Source: a virus
IMG/VR virus record: IMGVR_UViG_3300030012_005034
Coordinates: 1 to 39,863 of that record
Length of the DNA: 39,863 bases
Direction: 5' to 3' (one strand)
Each line of letters opens with the position of its first letter. The first letter of the stretch is position 1. The position numbers and the translations under genes were made by a program. Below the pieces are notes generated by a model, which was not told the origin of the DNA, made no database searches, and saw nothing but the letters and a program-made list of their open reading frames with translations. This document shows, one piece after another, positions 32,444 through 39,863 of the stretch.

Positions 32444-33068
32444 CACTTTATTAAGATTTAATAAAAATCAAAAGTATATTGTTTTTGATACTGAAACTGA
32501 AGGTTTAAATTTAATTAATTCAAGACCTTGGCAAATAGCTTGGCTTGTAGTAAAAGGCGATGAAATACAAGAAAAGCATGATAAATTTATACATTGGCCG
32601 AATATAAATGTATCTGAAGGGGCGGCTAAAGTTACAGGTTTTTCAGAAAAAAAATATTATTCGAAAGCTATACCTCCAAATGAAGTTTGGGATGAGTTTT
32701 GTAAACACCTTTACGATCAAGATACATTAATTGTTGGTCAAAATTTACTTGGGTTTGATGTGTACATGGTTGATGTATGGCGTAGAGCAATGGGTAAAAA
32801 ATTAGATCAAAGTTATGTTAAAAGGATTATAGATACTAAAGCTTTAGCAACTGCCATAGCTAAAAATATACCTTATAATAATCATAAATTTATTAACTGG
32901 CAATATAGACTTTTAAACTATAAGGAAAGAGGTTTAAAAACATCACAGGGTTTTTTATTGAAGCATTATAATATAAAACATGATCCTAAAAAACTTCATG
33001 ATGCACTTTATGATATAGAAATGAATTTCAAAATATTTAAAAAGCAACTTTTTGACTTAGAGATATGA
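32436..33068 (+). CDS. DnaQ-like DEDDh 3'-5' exonuclease (proofreader)
   Basis: A 210-residue exonuclease. Catalytic residues are all seen: D18 and E20 in VFDTETEG, D108 in LIVGQNLLGFDVYMVD, and H188/D193 in LHDALYDIE, giving the DEDDh set of the Pol III epsilon subunit. Residues NVSEGAAKVTGFS match the S-x-x-A-x-x-V-x-G-I segment of the family. It would remove misincorporated bases for the polymerase encoded next. It overlaps the PHP-like gene by eight bases and the polymerase by ATGA, so it sits physically between the two halves of DnaE. The long tail needed by bacterial epsilon to bind alpha is absent. Confidence 0.88.
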   Translation: MDDTLLRFNKNQKYIVFDTETEGLNLINSRPWQIAWLVVKGDEIQEKHDKFIHWPNINVSEGAAKVTGFSEKKYYSKAIPPNEVWDEFCKHLYDQDTLIVGQNLLGFDVYMVDVWRRAMGKKLDQSYVKRIIDTKALATAIAKNIPYNNHKFINWQYRLLNYKERGLKTSQGFLLKHYNIKHDPKKLHDALYDIEMNFKIFKKQLFDLEI

Positions 33069-35635
33069 TATTATCTGATTATAAGACCTATGAAACACCA
33101 TTTCCAGTTGGTGTGAAACTACCAGAAATCAAGATAGAAAAAAAATATTATGACGAGGTTGCTTGTAAAGACTTGGAAGATAACTATCAGTTTTTGAGAA
33201 AGCTTTGTTTCAACAGGTTAAAACAAAAAGGGATACATCAATTACAAAATGCTCAAGTTTACTATGACAGGTTAAAAGAGGAGTTACAAATTTTTGAAGA
33301 TCTTGGGTTTATTGATTATGTTCTTTTAAACTGGGATATAATAAATTTTTGTGTGCAAAATGATATTCCTGTTGGTGCTGGTAGAGGTAGTGCTGCTGGG
33401 TCTTTAGTTCTATATGTAATCGGAGTTACAGATATAGACCCCATAGAGCATGATTTATTTTTTGAAAGATTTGTTTCTAAAAGTAGGGCTAAAAAAATAG
33501 AGCATAAAGGTGAAATATATTTAGATGGCAGTCTATTAGCTGATGTTGATAATGACATTTCTTATGATCGCAGATCTGAGGTTATAGAATACATAGAAAA
33601 AAAATTTAAAGGTAGAACCTCTAAAATTTTAACCTTAAATACGTTAAGCAGTAAACTCTGCATGAAAGAATGTTGCAAAATTGTTGAAGAACTTTCAGAG
33701 GCTGAAGTAAATATAATTAGTGAAAGCATACCTAAAACTTTTGGAAAGGTAGCTAGTTTAGATAAAGCTTGTAAGGAAAGCGAAACATTCAAAAAGCATG
33801 CTGATGATCATCCAAAAGCGTTTTCTATAGCAAAAAAACTAGAGGGTCTAAATAAAAATACAGGAGTTCACCCATCAGGTATTTCAATATCATTTTTCGA
33901 TCTTGAAGATATCATGCCTTTACAATTAACTAATGACGATTCATTAGTATCAGCTTATGATATGAATGACGTAGCTAGCTTAACAGTAAAATTTGATATA
34001 TTAGGTTTAAGAACTTTATCAGTTGTTAATGATGTTTGCAAACAGCTTGATATAAATGTAAAAGATATAAATCCTCATGATCCGTCAATATATGCAGCTT
34101 TATCATGCTTACGCTGCCCTCAAGGATTATTTCAAATTGAAGCAGATACAAACTATAAAGTTTGTCGCACTATATGCCCTAAAAGTTTAGAGGAGTTATC
34201 TGCTGTTGTTGCTATAGCAAGACCTGGAGCTTTAGAGTTCTTAGATTATTATGCAGCATATGCTAAAACAGGTGATTTTTCATCTGTTCATGAGTTTTTT
34301 GACGACATCTTAAGTTACACAGGGGGAATACCACTATACCAAGAGCAGCTTATGAAAATGGCTGTAAAAGTGGGATTTAGTTTAGATGAATCTGAGCAGC
34401 TAAGAAGAATAATTGGTAAGAAAAAAGTTGATCAGATGCCAGCTTGGAAGGCTAAAATAACAGAAAAAATAAAACAAAATAATTTAGACCCTAAAATTGG
34501 TAAAGTTTTATGGAAGGTCGCTGAAGATTCAGCTAATTATTCTTTTAATAAGTCGCATTCAATAAGTTATGCTTACTTAGCTGCAATAACAGTTTATTTA
34601 AAGTTTAATTATCCAAAAGAGTTCTTTTTAAGCCTTTTAAAATATGCAAAATATGAGCCAAACTCTCATGAAGAAATAGCAAAAATCACTCAAGAGCTTT
34701 CATCATTTAACATCAAACTTTTACCACCTGATTTAAATAAGTCTGATATAGATTTTAAAATAGAAGGCTCAAACATAAGATATGGATTAAATTCTATCAA
34801 AGGGGTTTCGGATAAAGTTTTAGAGTCATTATTAAATTTCAGAGAGGAGAGTTTTTCTAATAAGTATGACATTTTTGTCTGTGCTAAACAGGCTGGAATG
34901 AATATAGGAATTTTATCAGCTTTGATACAAGCTGGATTATTAGATTCTTTTGTTTCTTCAAATAGATGCCGCTTAGTTCTTGAAGCTCAAACATTTAATA
35001 TACTAACTGATAGAGAAAAGCGTAATTTTATAGAGCTTGGATCAAAATATGATTTTGATATTTTAAATTCAGTGCATGATCAATATTCTAATAAGTCTGT
35101 TGGCGATGATGGAAGACTTATAATGACTGAGAAAAGATTTCAAACTTTTAAAAAGAAGTATAGCCCATATAAAGATATTTATGAAATGAACAAGAAGTAT
35201 CTTAGATATGCTAATTGGTTTTTCGAAAATAAGCTACTAGGGTATAGTTATTCTCACAAATTAAAAGATATTTTTGATTTATCTCAAGACTTCATATCTG
35301 CTGAAAAAATTAAAATAGAGTCTAATGAAGAATCTCCTGCTTTTACAGACTTAAAATTCATAGGTGTTGTTACAGACTCTGTAAAAAGAACTAGCAGGAA
35401 TGGCAATAAATATGTTAGATTAGATTTACAAGATGAAAGTGCGCTTATAAGCGCTTTATTTATGGATTCTGAAAGAGAGCAAAAATTAACAAATTACTTA
35501 AATTCTGGCAAAAAAATACCTAAAAAAGAGGACATTGTCATAATTAATGGTAGATTAGGAGATGATATTATATTTATTGAAAAAATGCATTCATTAAAGG
35601 ATAAAATCTACATGAAGCTATCTGAGATAAAATAG
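33065..35635 (+). CDS. dnaE: DNA polymerase III alpha subunit, PHP-less
   Basis: An 856-residue polymerase, shorter than bacterial DnaE (about 1160) because the PHP domain is missing and encoded separately at 31697. Seen: GAGRGSAAGSLVLYVIGVTD (palm entry), LLADVDNDISYDRR with D162 and D164 (counterparts of E. coli D401/D403), HPSGISIS, and VKFDILGLRTL with D311 (D555). Then come fingers, GIPLYQEQLMKMA, FNKSHSISYAYLA, an HhH-like part, and a C-terminal OB-fold (FIGVVTDSVKRTSRNGNKYV). A roughly 15-residue insertion lies before the DVDND loop. It is the main replicative polymerase of the phage. No beta clamp or loader gene is visible. Confidence 0.9.
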   Translation: MILSDYKTYETPFPVGVKLPEIKIEKKYYDEVACKDLEDNYQFLRKLCFNRLKQKGIHQLQNAQVYYDRLKEELQIFEDLGFIDYVLLNWDIINFCVQNDIPVGAGRGSAAGSLVLYVIGVTDIDPIEHDLFFERFVSKSRAKKIEHKGEIYLDGSLLADVDNDISYDRRSEVIEYIEKKFKGRTSKILTLNTLSSKLCMKECCKIVEELSEAEVNIISESIPKTFGKVASLDKACKESETFKKHADDHPKAFSIAKKLEGLNKNTGVHPSGISISFFDLEDIMPLQLTNDDSLVSAYDMNDVASLTVKFDILGLRTLSVVNDVCKQLDINVKDINPHDPSIYAALSCLRCPQGLFQIEADTNYKVCRTICPKSLEELSAVVAIARPGALEFLDYYAAYAKTGDFSSVHEFFDDILSYTGGIPLYQEQLMKMAVKVGFSLDESEQLRRIIGKKKVDQMPAWKAKITEKIKQNNLDPKIGKVLWKVAEDSANYSFNKSHSISYAYLAAITVYLKFNYPKEFFLSLLKYAKYEPNSHEEIAKITQELSSFNIKLLPPDLNKSDIDFKIEGSNIRYGLNSIKGVSDKVLESLLNFREESFSNKYDIFVCAKQAGMNIGILSALIQAGLLDSFVSSNRCRLVLEAQTFNILTDREKRNFIELGSKYDFDILNSVHDQYSNKSVGDDGRLIMTEKRFQTFKKKYSPYKDIYEMNKKYLRYANWFFENKLLGYSYSHKLKDIFDLSQDFISAEKIKIESNEESPAFTDLKFIGVVTDSVKRTSRNGNKYVRLDLQDESALISALFMDSEREQKLTNYLNSGKKIPKKEDIVIINGRLGDDIIFIEKMHSLKDKIYMKLSEIK

Positions 35636-35643
35636 TGTAAATA
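35633..35643 (+). promoter_or_regulatory. Candidate phage promoter box TAGTGTAAATA
   Basis: This 11-mer starts in the polymerase stop codon and ends three bases before the ATG at 35647. The identical 11-mer is at 39147-39157, again ahead of an uncoupled gene. TGTAAATA resembles the T4 late promoter TATAAATA. If used as a -10 element, the transcript would begin at or near the ATG. Confidence 0.45.
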
Positions 35644-35646
35644 CTT

Positions 35647-38088
35647 ATGATGGGTTTAACAGATTTCAATTTAACTCCAAAAGCTAAAAAATGTATAAAA
35701 GATTCTAAAGCTTTTGCGCAGTCGAATAACCATAAATTGATAAATATAAGTCATTTAATTTATGGATGTTTAATTAATTTATCTGATAGTTGTTTAGTTA
35801 AATTAAAAAGTTTTGGATTTGATCCAGATATAAAAGAATTTTTAAAGCTATTCAAAGAGTTTTGCAAAGAGAGAAAAGATTTATATGATACTGATGAAGA
35901 AGGTTGGCATGAAGAAGTCAATGAAGTAATCTTTTTCGCCAAAGATTTTTCAGATAACTTTGATAGTTATTTCATAGGGGTCGAGCACATACTTTATGTA
36001 ATTTTTGATATGGATGGAGACTTTGTAAAATTTTTAAAAAGCAAAAACATTGATGTACAATATGGCAAAGAAATAATAGAGGCTCATGTTATTGAGACAG
36101 CAATACCATCTTCAGATCAGGTTAAAAATATTTTTCACATAGAGGGTAAAAAAGTTTTTTCTTTTGAAAAATCTGACACTAAAAAAGCTTTAAAAAGCAT
36201 AGAAATATTAGACAAATACTGTGTCAATCTAAACCATAAATTTATAACAGAAAACTCCTCAACAATTTCTTGTAGAGATTCAGAAATAAATGAATTGATT
36301 GAAATTTTGTTGAAAAAAAATAAATGTAATGCAGTGCTTATTGGCGATGCTGGCGTGGGTAAAACTGCTATAGTAGAGGGATTAGCTCAAAAAATTGTAA
36401 ATCAAAAAGTGCCCTGCCATTTAGCTTTAATGCAGGTATATTCAGTTGATATTACTTCTATGCTGGCTGGTACAAAGTATCGTGGTGAGTTTGAACAAAG
36501 ATTTAAACAATTGATAGATGAAGTTTCTAAAGATGAAAATATCATACTATTTATTGATGAAATACATACTATAATTGGAGCTGGTAGTTCTGAGGGTGGT
36601 GTTGACGCGTCGAATATGTTAAAGCCAGCGTTAGCTCGTGGTAACTTGAAATGTATAGGAGCTACAACTTTTCAGGAATATAAAAAATTCTTTGAGAAAG
36701 ATTCTGCAATCACAAGACGCTTTGATAAAATTGTAGTTAATCAACCCAGCAAAGCTGATACTAAAAAAATAATAGTAAACACTCTAGAATACTATGAAGA
36801 TTTTCATCATGTTAAATATGAAGAAAAGGAAATAGATTTAATTTTAGATTTGTGTGAAACATTTTTAAGTAATAAAAATTTTCCAGATAAAGCGTTTGAT
36901 GTAATCGATCAAGTTGGAGCTAAAACTAAAATAAAATATTTTAAAAATTCAGATAAAGTCACTGATGCTCGTGGAACTTTTACTGATTTGATAAAAAATT
37001 TAGATAACGATTCAGAATTTGACGAGACTAAATTCACTGAAATCATCAAAGATTATATCACTACAATGTCTACATTTATGGATTCAAAGGGTAAAGGTAG
37101 AAAAAGAAAAATTAGGGAAAAAGATATAATAGATGTTGTTAGTGAAAAAAGTGGTATATCGCAAAAAGCCATCATGCAAAAAAAGAATATTTTTTCTAAA
37201 TTTATGGAAAATATAAAATCTGAGGTTTTTGGTCAAGATGATGCATTAGAAAGAATATACAGCAACCTGTCATGCGCTAAAACTGGGTTATCAGATAAAA
37301 ATAAACCCTTATCAAGTTTTTTGTTTATAGGTTCTACTGGAGTTGGTAAAACATTTACAGCTAAAAATATAGCTAAATACTTTTTTGGTAGTGAAAAATC
37401 GTATATACAGCTCAATATGAGCGAATATCAAGACAAAACTAGTATAAATAAACTAATTGGCGCAAGCGCTGGTTATGTTGGTTATGATGATGGAGGTATA
37501 TTATCTGAGCATGTAAGAAACAACCCTAATTGTGTCGTCGTTTTTGATGAAATAGAAAAATGTGAGCCTAAAATATTAGATATTTTATTGCATTTACTAG
37601 ATGAGGGATACATAACAGATAATTTGAATAGAAAAATTGATTTTAGTAATACAATAGTTGTTATGACATCAAATATAGGTCAGAGAGAAAAGCAAAAAAG
37701 AAGTATGGGATTTTTAGATGATTCTGATAGTCCTAAAAAATTAGAAAGCTCCGCTGTAAAAAAATATTTAAGACCAGAGTTGATCTCAAGGATAGATGAG
37801 ATATTGAGCTTCAATGATTTGCAAGATTCTGTTTATTTAAGTATTATTACAAAAGAAATCAAAAAACTTAAAGAAAGATTGCAGCTAAAAGGAGTTCACT
37901 TAAAAATAACTCCTCATGTTAAAAAATTTATTTTTAATGAAATAAAAAATAAAAAAATTCATGCGAGAGATATAAAAAGCTTTGTAAAGAAATTCATTCA
38001 ATTTCCTGTCTCTAAATACATTATGGAGCACAAAGATGTAGATACTGTTGGAGTTAAGGTGAAAAACAAAAGTATATGTTGCTTATAA
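35647..38088 (+). CDS. ClpA-type AAA+ unfoldase
   Basis: An 813-residue double-AAA+ protein. It has an N-terminal Clp-N-like repeat domain (about 1-150), D1 with Walker A GDAGVGKT (233-240), GTKYRGEFEQR (275-285) and Walker B ILFIDEIH, then D2 with Walker A GSTGVGKT (562-569) and Walker B VVFDEIEK. The long M-domain of ClpB is missing. After the sensor strand MTSNIGQR, residues EKQKRSMGFL place MGF (687-689) where E. coli ClpA has its IGL loop for binding ClpP. It would unfold proteins, perhaps feeding host ClpP. Phage use could be head maturation or host-protein turnover. No clpP is in view. The first of two tandem ATGs is used. Confidence 0.85.
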   Translation: MMGLTDFNLTPKAKKCIKDSKAFAQSNNHKLINISHLIYGCLINLSDSCLVKLKSFGFDPDIKEFLKLFKEFCKERKDLYDTDEEGWHEEVNEVIFFAKDFSDNFDSYFIGVEHILYVIFDMDGDFVKFLKSKNIDVQYGKEIIEAHVIETAIPSSDQVKNIFHIEGKKVFSFEKSDTKKALKSIEILDKYCVNLNHKFITENSSTISCRDSEINELIEILLKKNKCNAVLIGDAGVGKTAIVEGLAQKIVNQKVPCHLALMQVYSVDITSMLAGTKYRGEFEQRFKQLIDEVSKDENIILFIDEIHTIIGAGSSEGGVDASNMLKPALARGNLKCIGATTFQEYKKFFEKDSAITRRFDKIVVNQPSKADTKKIIVNTLEYYEDFHHVKYEEKEIDLILDLCETFLSNKNFPDKAFDVIDQVGAKTKIKYFKNSDKVTDARGTFTDLIKNLDNDSEFDETKFTEIIKDYITTMSTFMDSKGKGRKRKIREKDIIDVVSEKSGISQKAIMQKKNIFSKFMENIKSEVFGQDDALERIYSNLSCAKTGLSDKNKPLSSFLFIGSTGVGKTFTAKNIAKYFFGSEKSYIQLNMSEYQDKTSINKLIGASAGYVGYDDGGILSEHVRNNPNCVVVFDEIEKCEPKILDILLHLLDEGYITDNLNRKIDFSNTIVVMTSNIGQREKQKRSMGFLDDSDSPKKLESSAVKKYLRPELISRIDEILSFNDLQDSVYLSIITKEIKKLKERLQLKGVHLKITPHVKKFIFNEIKNKKIHARDIKSFVKKFIQFPVSKYIMEHKDVDTVGVKVKNKSICCL

Positions 38089-38089
38089 A

Positions 38090-39142
38090 ATGAGCTTACA
38101 TTTATACAATAATAAAGCTTATGTTTTAAACGCTCCAAGCTTACAAAAATCGACTGAAGAATACGTTCTCACAATTATAGATAAAATATATAGCGACTTA
38201 AATGTGCAATCTGTAACGTTATTAGATAATGGGATCAACTATGACACTTATTCTTTAAAATCTTTAGATGGTAAATTTTATCTTTTAAAAGTATCTCTTG
38301 ATTCAGAAAACATTCAGCTATCTAGAGAAAGTTTCTTTTTAAAACAATTAAAAAATTTTGCATCTGCTAAGTTTATATGTCTTAAAAAAATAAAAGTGGG
38401 TGATGATATACTATGTTTATTATCTCAATTCCCTAATTGCGTAAACTTAAAAGATGTGGGCAGAGATTTTTTCTTAAAACACGCAGATGTATTTTTTTGG
38501 ACACATAAAGGGTTGATTGAAAAAATTAAACCAAAAAAATTAAAAAGCGGTTATCTTAAACAACTAACTGAAAACCTAGATTTTTCCAAGAATTTTGCAG
38601 ATAAAACAAAAAATTCAATAAAAGATTATACTGATTACGATAGGTTAGAAAAAATTTTATTTAACTTACTTGATGATATTAGGGACTCAGCTCCTAATAT
38701 GAGTAGTTTTACTCCATGTTTATCAAACATTACTATCGATTCTATATTTTTAACTAATTCATTGTTTTTTTTCGATAAGTTAGAGGACTGTTGCAAATAT
38801 GATCCATATCTAGATTTATGTGATATTATATTGAATTTAGGTTTTAAAAATGAAGCTAAAGATCAAATAGTATCTGCATACACAAGTGTTTATAAAAATT
38901 TTAATGACGAAAAATTTAAAAGTTTTTATGATTTTTGCGTTAAAAAGAAATTATTAGAAAGCCTTAACGATTATCTTAGAGAGGTTTATGAATTAAGGTG
39001 TCTAAGAATTAACAAAATTAGTGAAGTTATTTCTATATTTTATTCTAGTTTTAAAAACTTTAAAAAACTGCCTGTTTTTATAGATAATCAAGATTTTTTA
39101 CTTAAAACAATAACCGAGCCAGTTTTAGGTGTAAAAGCGTAA
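38090..39142 (+). CDS. APH-fold kinase-like protein, probable pseudokinase
   Basis: A 350-residue protein that follows the Clp gene by one base. The N-lobe looks like a phosphotransferase: LLDNGINYDTYSLK (Gly-rich strand turn), K67 in KFYLLKVSL, and E80. The C-lobe has TPCLSNITIDSIF where the catalytic HGDL-x(3)-N loop should be, then FFFDKLEDCCKYDPYLDLCD, the counterpart of the I-D-x-E...D-P-x-x-D-L-A segment with D229 and D242 kept. The catalytic Asp appears to be Cys (C210) and the loop Asn is lost, so it may bind a nucleotide without transferring phosphate. Function unknown; coupling to the unfoldase suggests a partner or adaptor role. Confidence 0.5.
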   Translation: MSLHLYNNKAYVLNAPSLQKSTEEYVLTIIDKIYSDLNVQSVTLLDNGINYDTYSLKSLDGKFYLLKVSLDSENIQLSRESFFLKQLKNFASAKFICLKKIKVGDDILCLLSQFPNCVNLKDVGRDFFLKHADVFFWTHKGLIEKIKPKKLKSGYLKQLTENLDFSKNFADKTKNSIKDYTDYDRLEKILFNLLDDIRDSAPNMSSFTPCLSNITIDSIFLTNSLFFFDKLEDCCKYDPYLDLCDIILNLGFKNEAKDQIVSAYTSVYKNFNDEKFKSFYDFCVKKKLLESLNDYLREVYELRCLRINKISEVISIFYSSFKNFKKLPVFIDNQDFLLKTITEPVLGVKA

Positions 39143-39146
39143 TATT

Positions 39147-39157
39147 TAGTGTAAATA
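39147..39157 (+). promoter_or_regulatory. Candidate phage promoter box TAGTGTAAATA (second copy)
   Basis: The box is identical to 35633-35643 and lies five bases after the previous stop and 10 bases before the ATG at 39168. No -35 match is seen. Confidence 0.45.
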
Positions 39158-39167
39158 TTAATGCAAA

Positions 39168-39863
39168 ATGCCTATCCCAACTCCAAATGATAAAGAGAAA
39201 AGATCTGACTTTATGAGCAGATGTGTTGCTGATTTATCTGAAAAAGGAGAATTCGGAGATAACAAACAAAGAGTAGCTGTTTGTATGTCACAATTTGAAA
39301 AAGCCTCAAAAAAAGCATCGGTTGCAGTCGGCAACGAGTTTTTAGACGGCAAAGGTCCATGGGATGATCAAGATTTATTTTTTTTATATAACACACCACA
39401 AACTAAAATGAGCGAAGCCACAGATAAAAAAATGTCCAAAGATAAAAAAATGGACGAACAAGAGAGCAGAATATTTAAATCCTATATGAGCCATTGCGCA
39501 ATGAATGATGCAGAAATGGTTGATACTAAAGATATGAATATGGATAATACTATGAAAGCATGCGCTGTTCAATATGCACAGGATAAACCAATGTTGATGG
39601 AAAACGTAAATGGCGAGCTTACAGAGAAACAAAAAAAACTACCACCTGCTTTACAAAAGGCTATTCTTAAAAAGATGAAAGAAGAAGGTAAAGCTCATCA
39701 TTATGGTAATGATAAAAAGAATAAAGCTCATCATTATGGCAAAGATAAAGAGACTAAAGCTAGTATTGGAAAACCTTATCCTGAATTAGATGAAAGAGTT
39801 AAAAATAGCCTGAAGGCTATGGATATGAAAGATAAGGATGAAAAAATGAAAGCCATGGATATG
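39168..39863 (+). CDS. Phage protein with paired-Cys repeats (3' partial)
   Basis: The frame stays open to the end of the window, giving 232 residues without a stop. The N-terminus, MPIPTPNDKEKRSDFMSRCV, then RVAVCMSQFEKA, is a motif (P-x-P ... F-x-x-R-C ... A-x-C) I associate with marine-phage structural or protease proteins. A second, diverged copy is seen near residue 108 (YMSHCAMND, then MKACAVQYA). The Cys pairs are 19 and 21 residues apart. A HHYG repeat follows, and then a Met/Lys/Asp-rich tail. It could be a scaffold or prohead protein; identification is tentative. A TAGTGTAAATA box lies just upstream. Confidence 0.6.
   Translation, partial: MPIPTPNDKEKRSDFMSRCVADLSEKGEFGDNKQRVAVCMSQFEKASKKASVAVGNEFLDGKGPWDDQDLFFLYNTPQTKMSEATDKKMSKDKKMDEQESRIFKSYMSHCAMNDAEMVDTKDMNMDNTMKACAVQYAQDKPMLMENVNGELTEKQKKLPPALQKAILKKMKEEGKAHHYGNDKKNKAHHYGKDKETKASIGKPYPELDERVKNSLKAMDMKDKDEKMKAMDM
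39690..39739 (+). repeat. 33-base tandem repeat encoding KAHHYG
   Basis: The segment aaagctcatcattatgg occurs at 39690-39706 and 39723-39739, period 33 bases (11 residues), in frame with the surrounding gene. Confidence 0.75.

Noticed and set aside
35647-38088. ClpB-type disaggregase
   Set aside because: The long coiled-coil M-domain between the D1 and D2 motors is missing, and the ClpP-loop position is occupied.

Overview
The window is a gene-dense, AT-rich stretch of a tailed double-stranded DNA bacteriophage genome (class Caudoviricetes). The evidence is a very long tail tape measure protein followed by lambda-M-like and tube-like tail genes, a phage-type replication and recombination set (UvsX/RecA-like, DnaB-like helicase, Toprim primase, bacterial-type DNA polymerase III alpha), an SSB, a sigma factor and a class I ribonucleotide reductase. 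Genes overlap by ATGA or TAATG junctions almost everywhere and no gap exceeds 220 bases. The low GC content and several families I associate with marine phages (Hsp20, FmdB-like N-terminus, P-x-P-x...C repeat proteins, large sugar clusters) suggest a marine host. The host cannot be named from the sequence. Many starts lack a clear Shine-Dalgarno.

Layout. (1) 1-7024, plus strand: tail module made of a 5'-truncated tape measure protein, two tube-like structural proteins and a double-gpM-like tail protein. (2) 7021-9796, minus strand: an operon reading leftward from a sigma-70-family factor through SSB and a GT-B glycosyltransferase to Hsp20 and an FmdB-like protein. (3) 9797-10013: a divergent control region with a promoter on each strand, a palindrome and repeated AACGTA boxes. 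(4) 10014-13651: NrdB, NrdA and a basic/acidic conserved phage protein. (5) 13671-26046: about 12.4 kb of sugar genes. These are five or six glycosyltransferases or related proteins, two methyltransferase-like proteins, an MDR dehydrogenase, a ThDP-dependent E1/transketolase-like fusion, a heptose-type set (HldE1-like kinase, HldD-like epimerase, HldE2-like nucleotidyltransferase, HAD phosphatase), a cupin, a GDP-mannose 3,5-epimerase and a GDP-mannose 4,6-dehydratase. (6) 26039-35635: an overlapping replication and recombination operon. (7) 35647-39863: a ClpA-type AAA+ unfoldase, an APH-fold probable pseudokinase and a 3'-truncated Met/Lys-rich protein.

How it fits together. RNR supplies dNTPs. 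Helicase, primase, SSB and Pol III replicate DNA. UvsX and two PD-(D/E)XK nucleases serve recombination. The phage sigma factor may read a recurring TGTAAATA box found just ahead of uncoupled genes. The sugar block could build an NDP-heptose-like and a GDP-deoxy/L-sugar decoration whose acceptor is unknown.

The most notable architecture is a DNA polymerase III alpha split in two: a degenerate PHP-domain protein, then a separate DEDDh proofreading exonuclease, then the PHP-less polymerase, all in overlapping frames. No tRNA, rRNA, CRISPR array, integrase or insertion sequence was seen.
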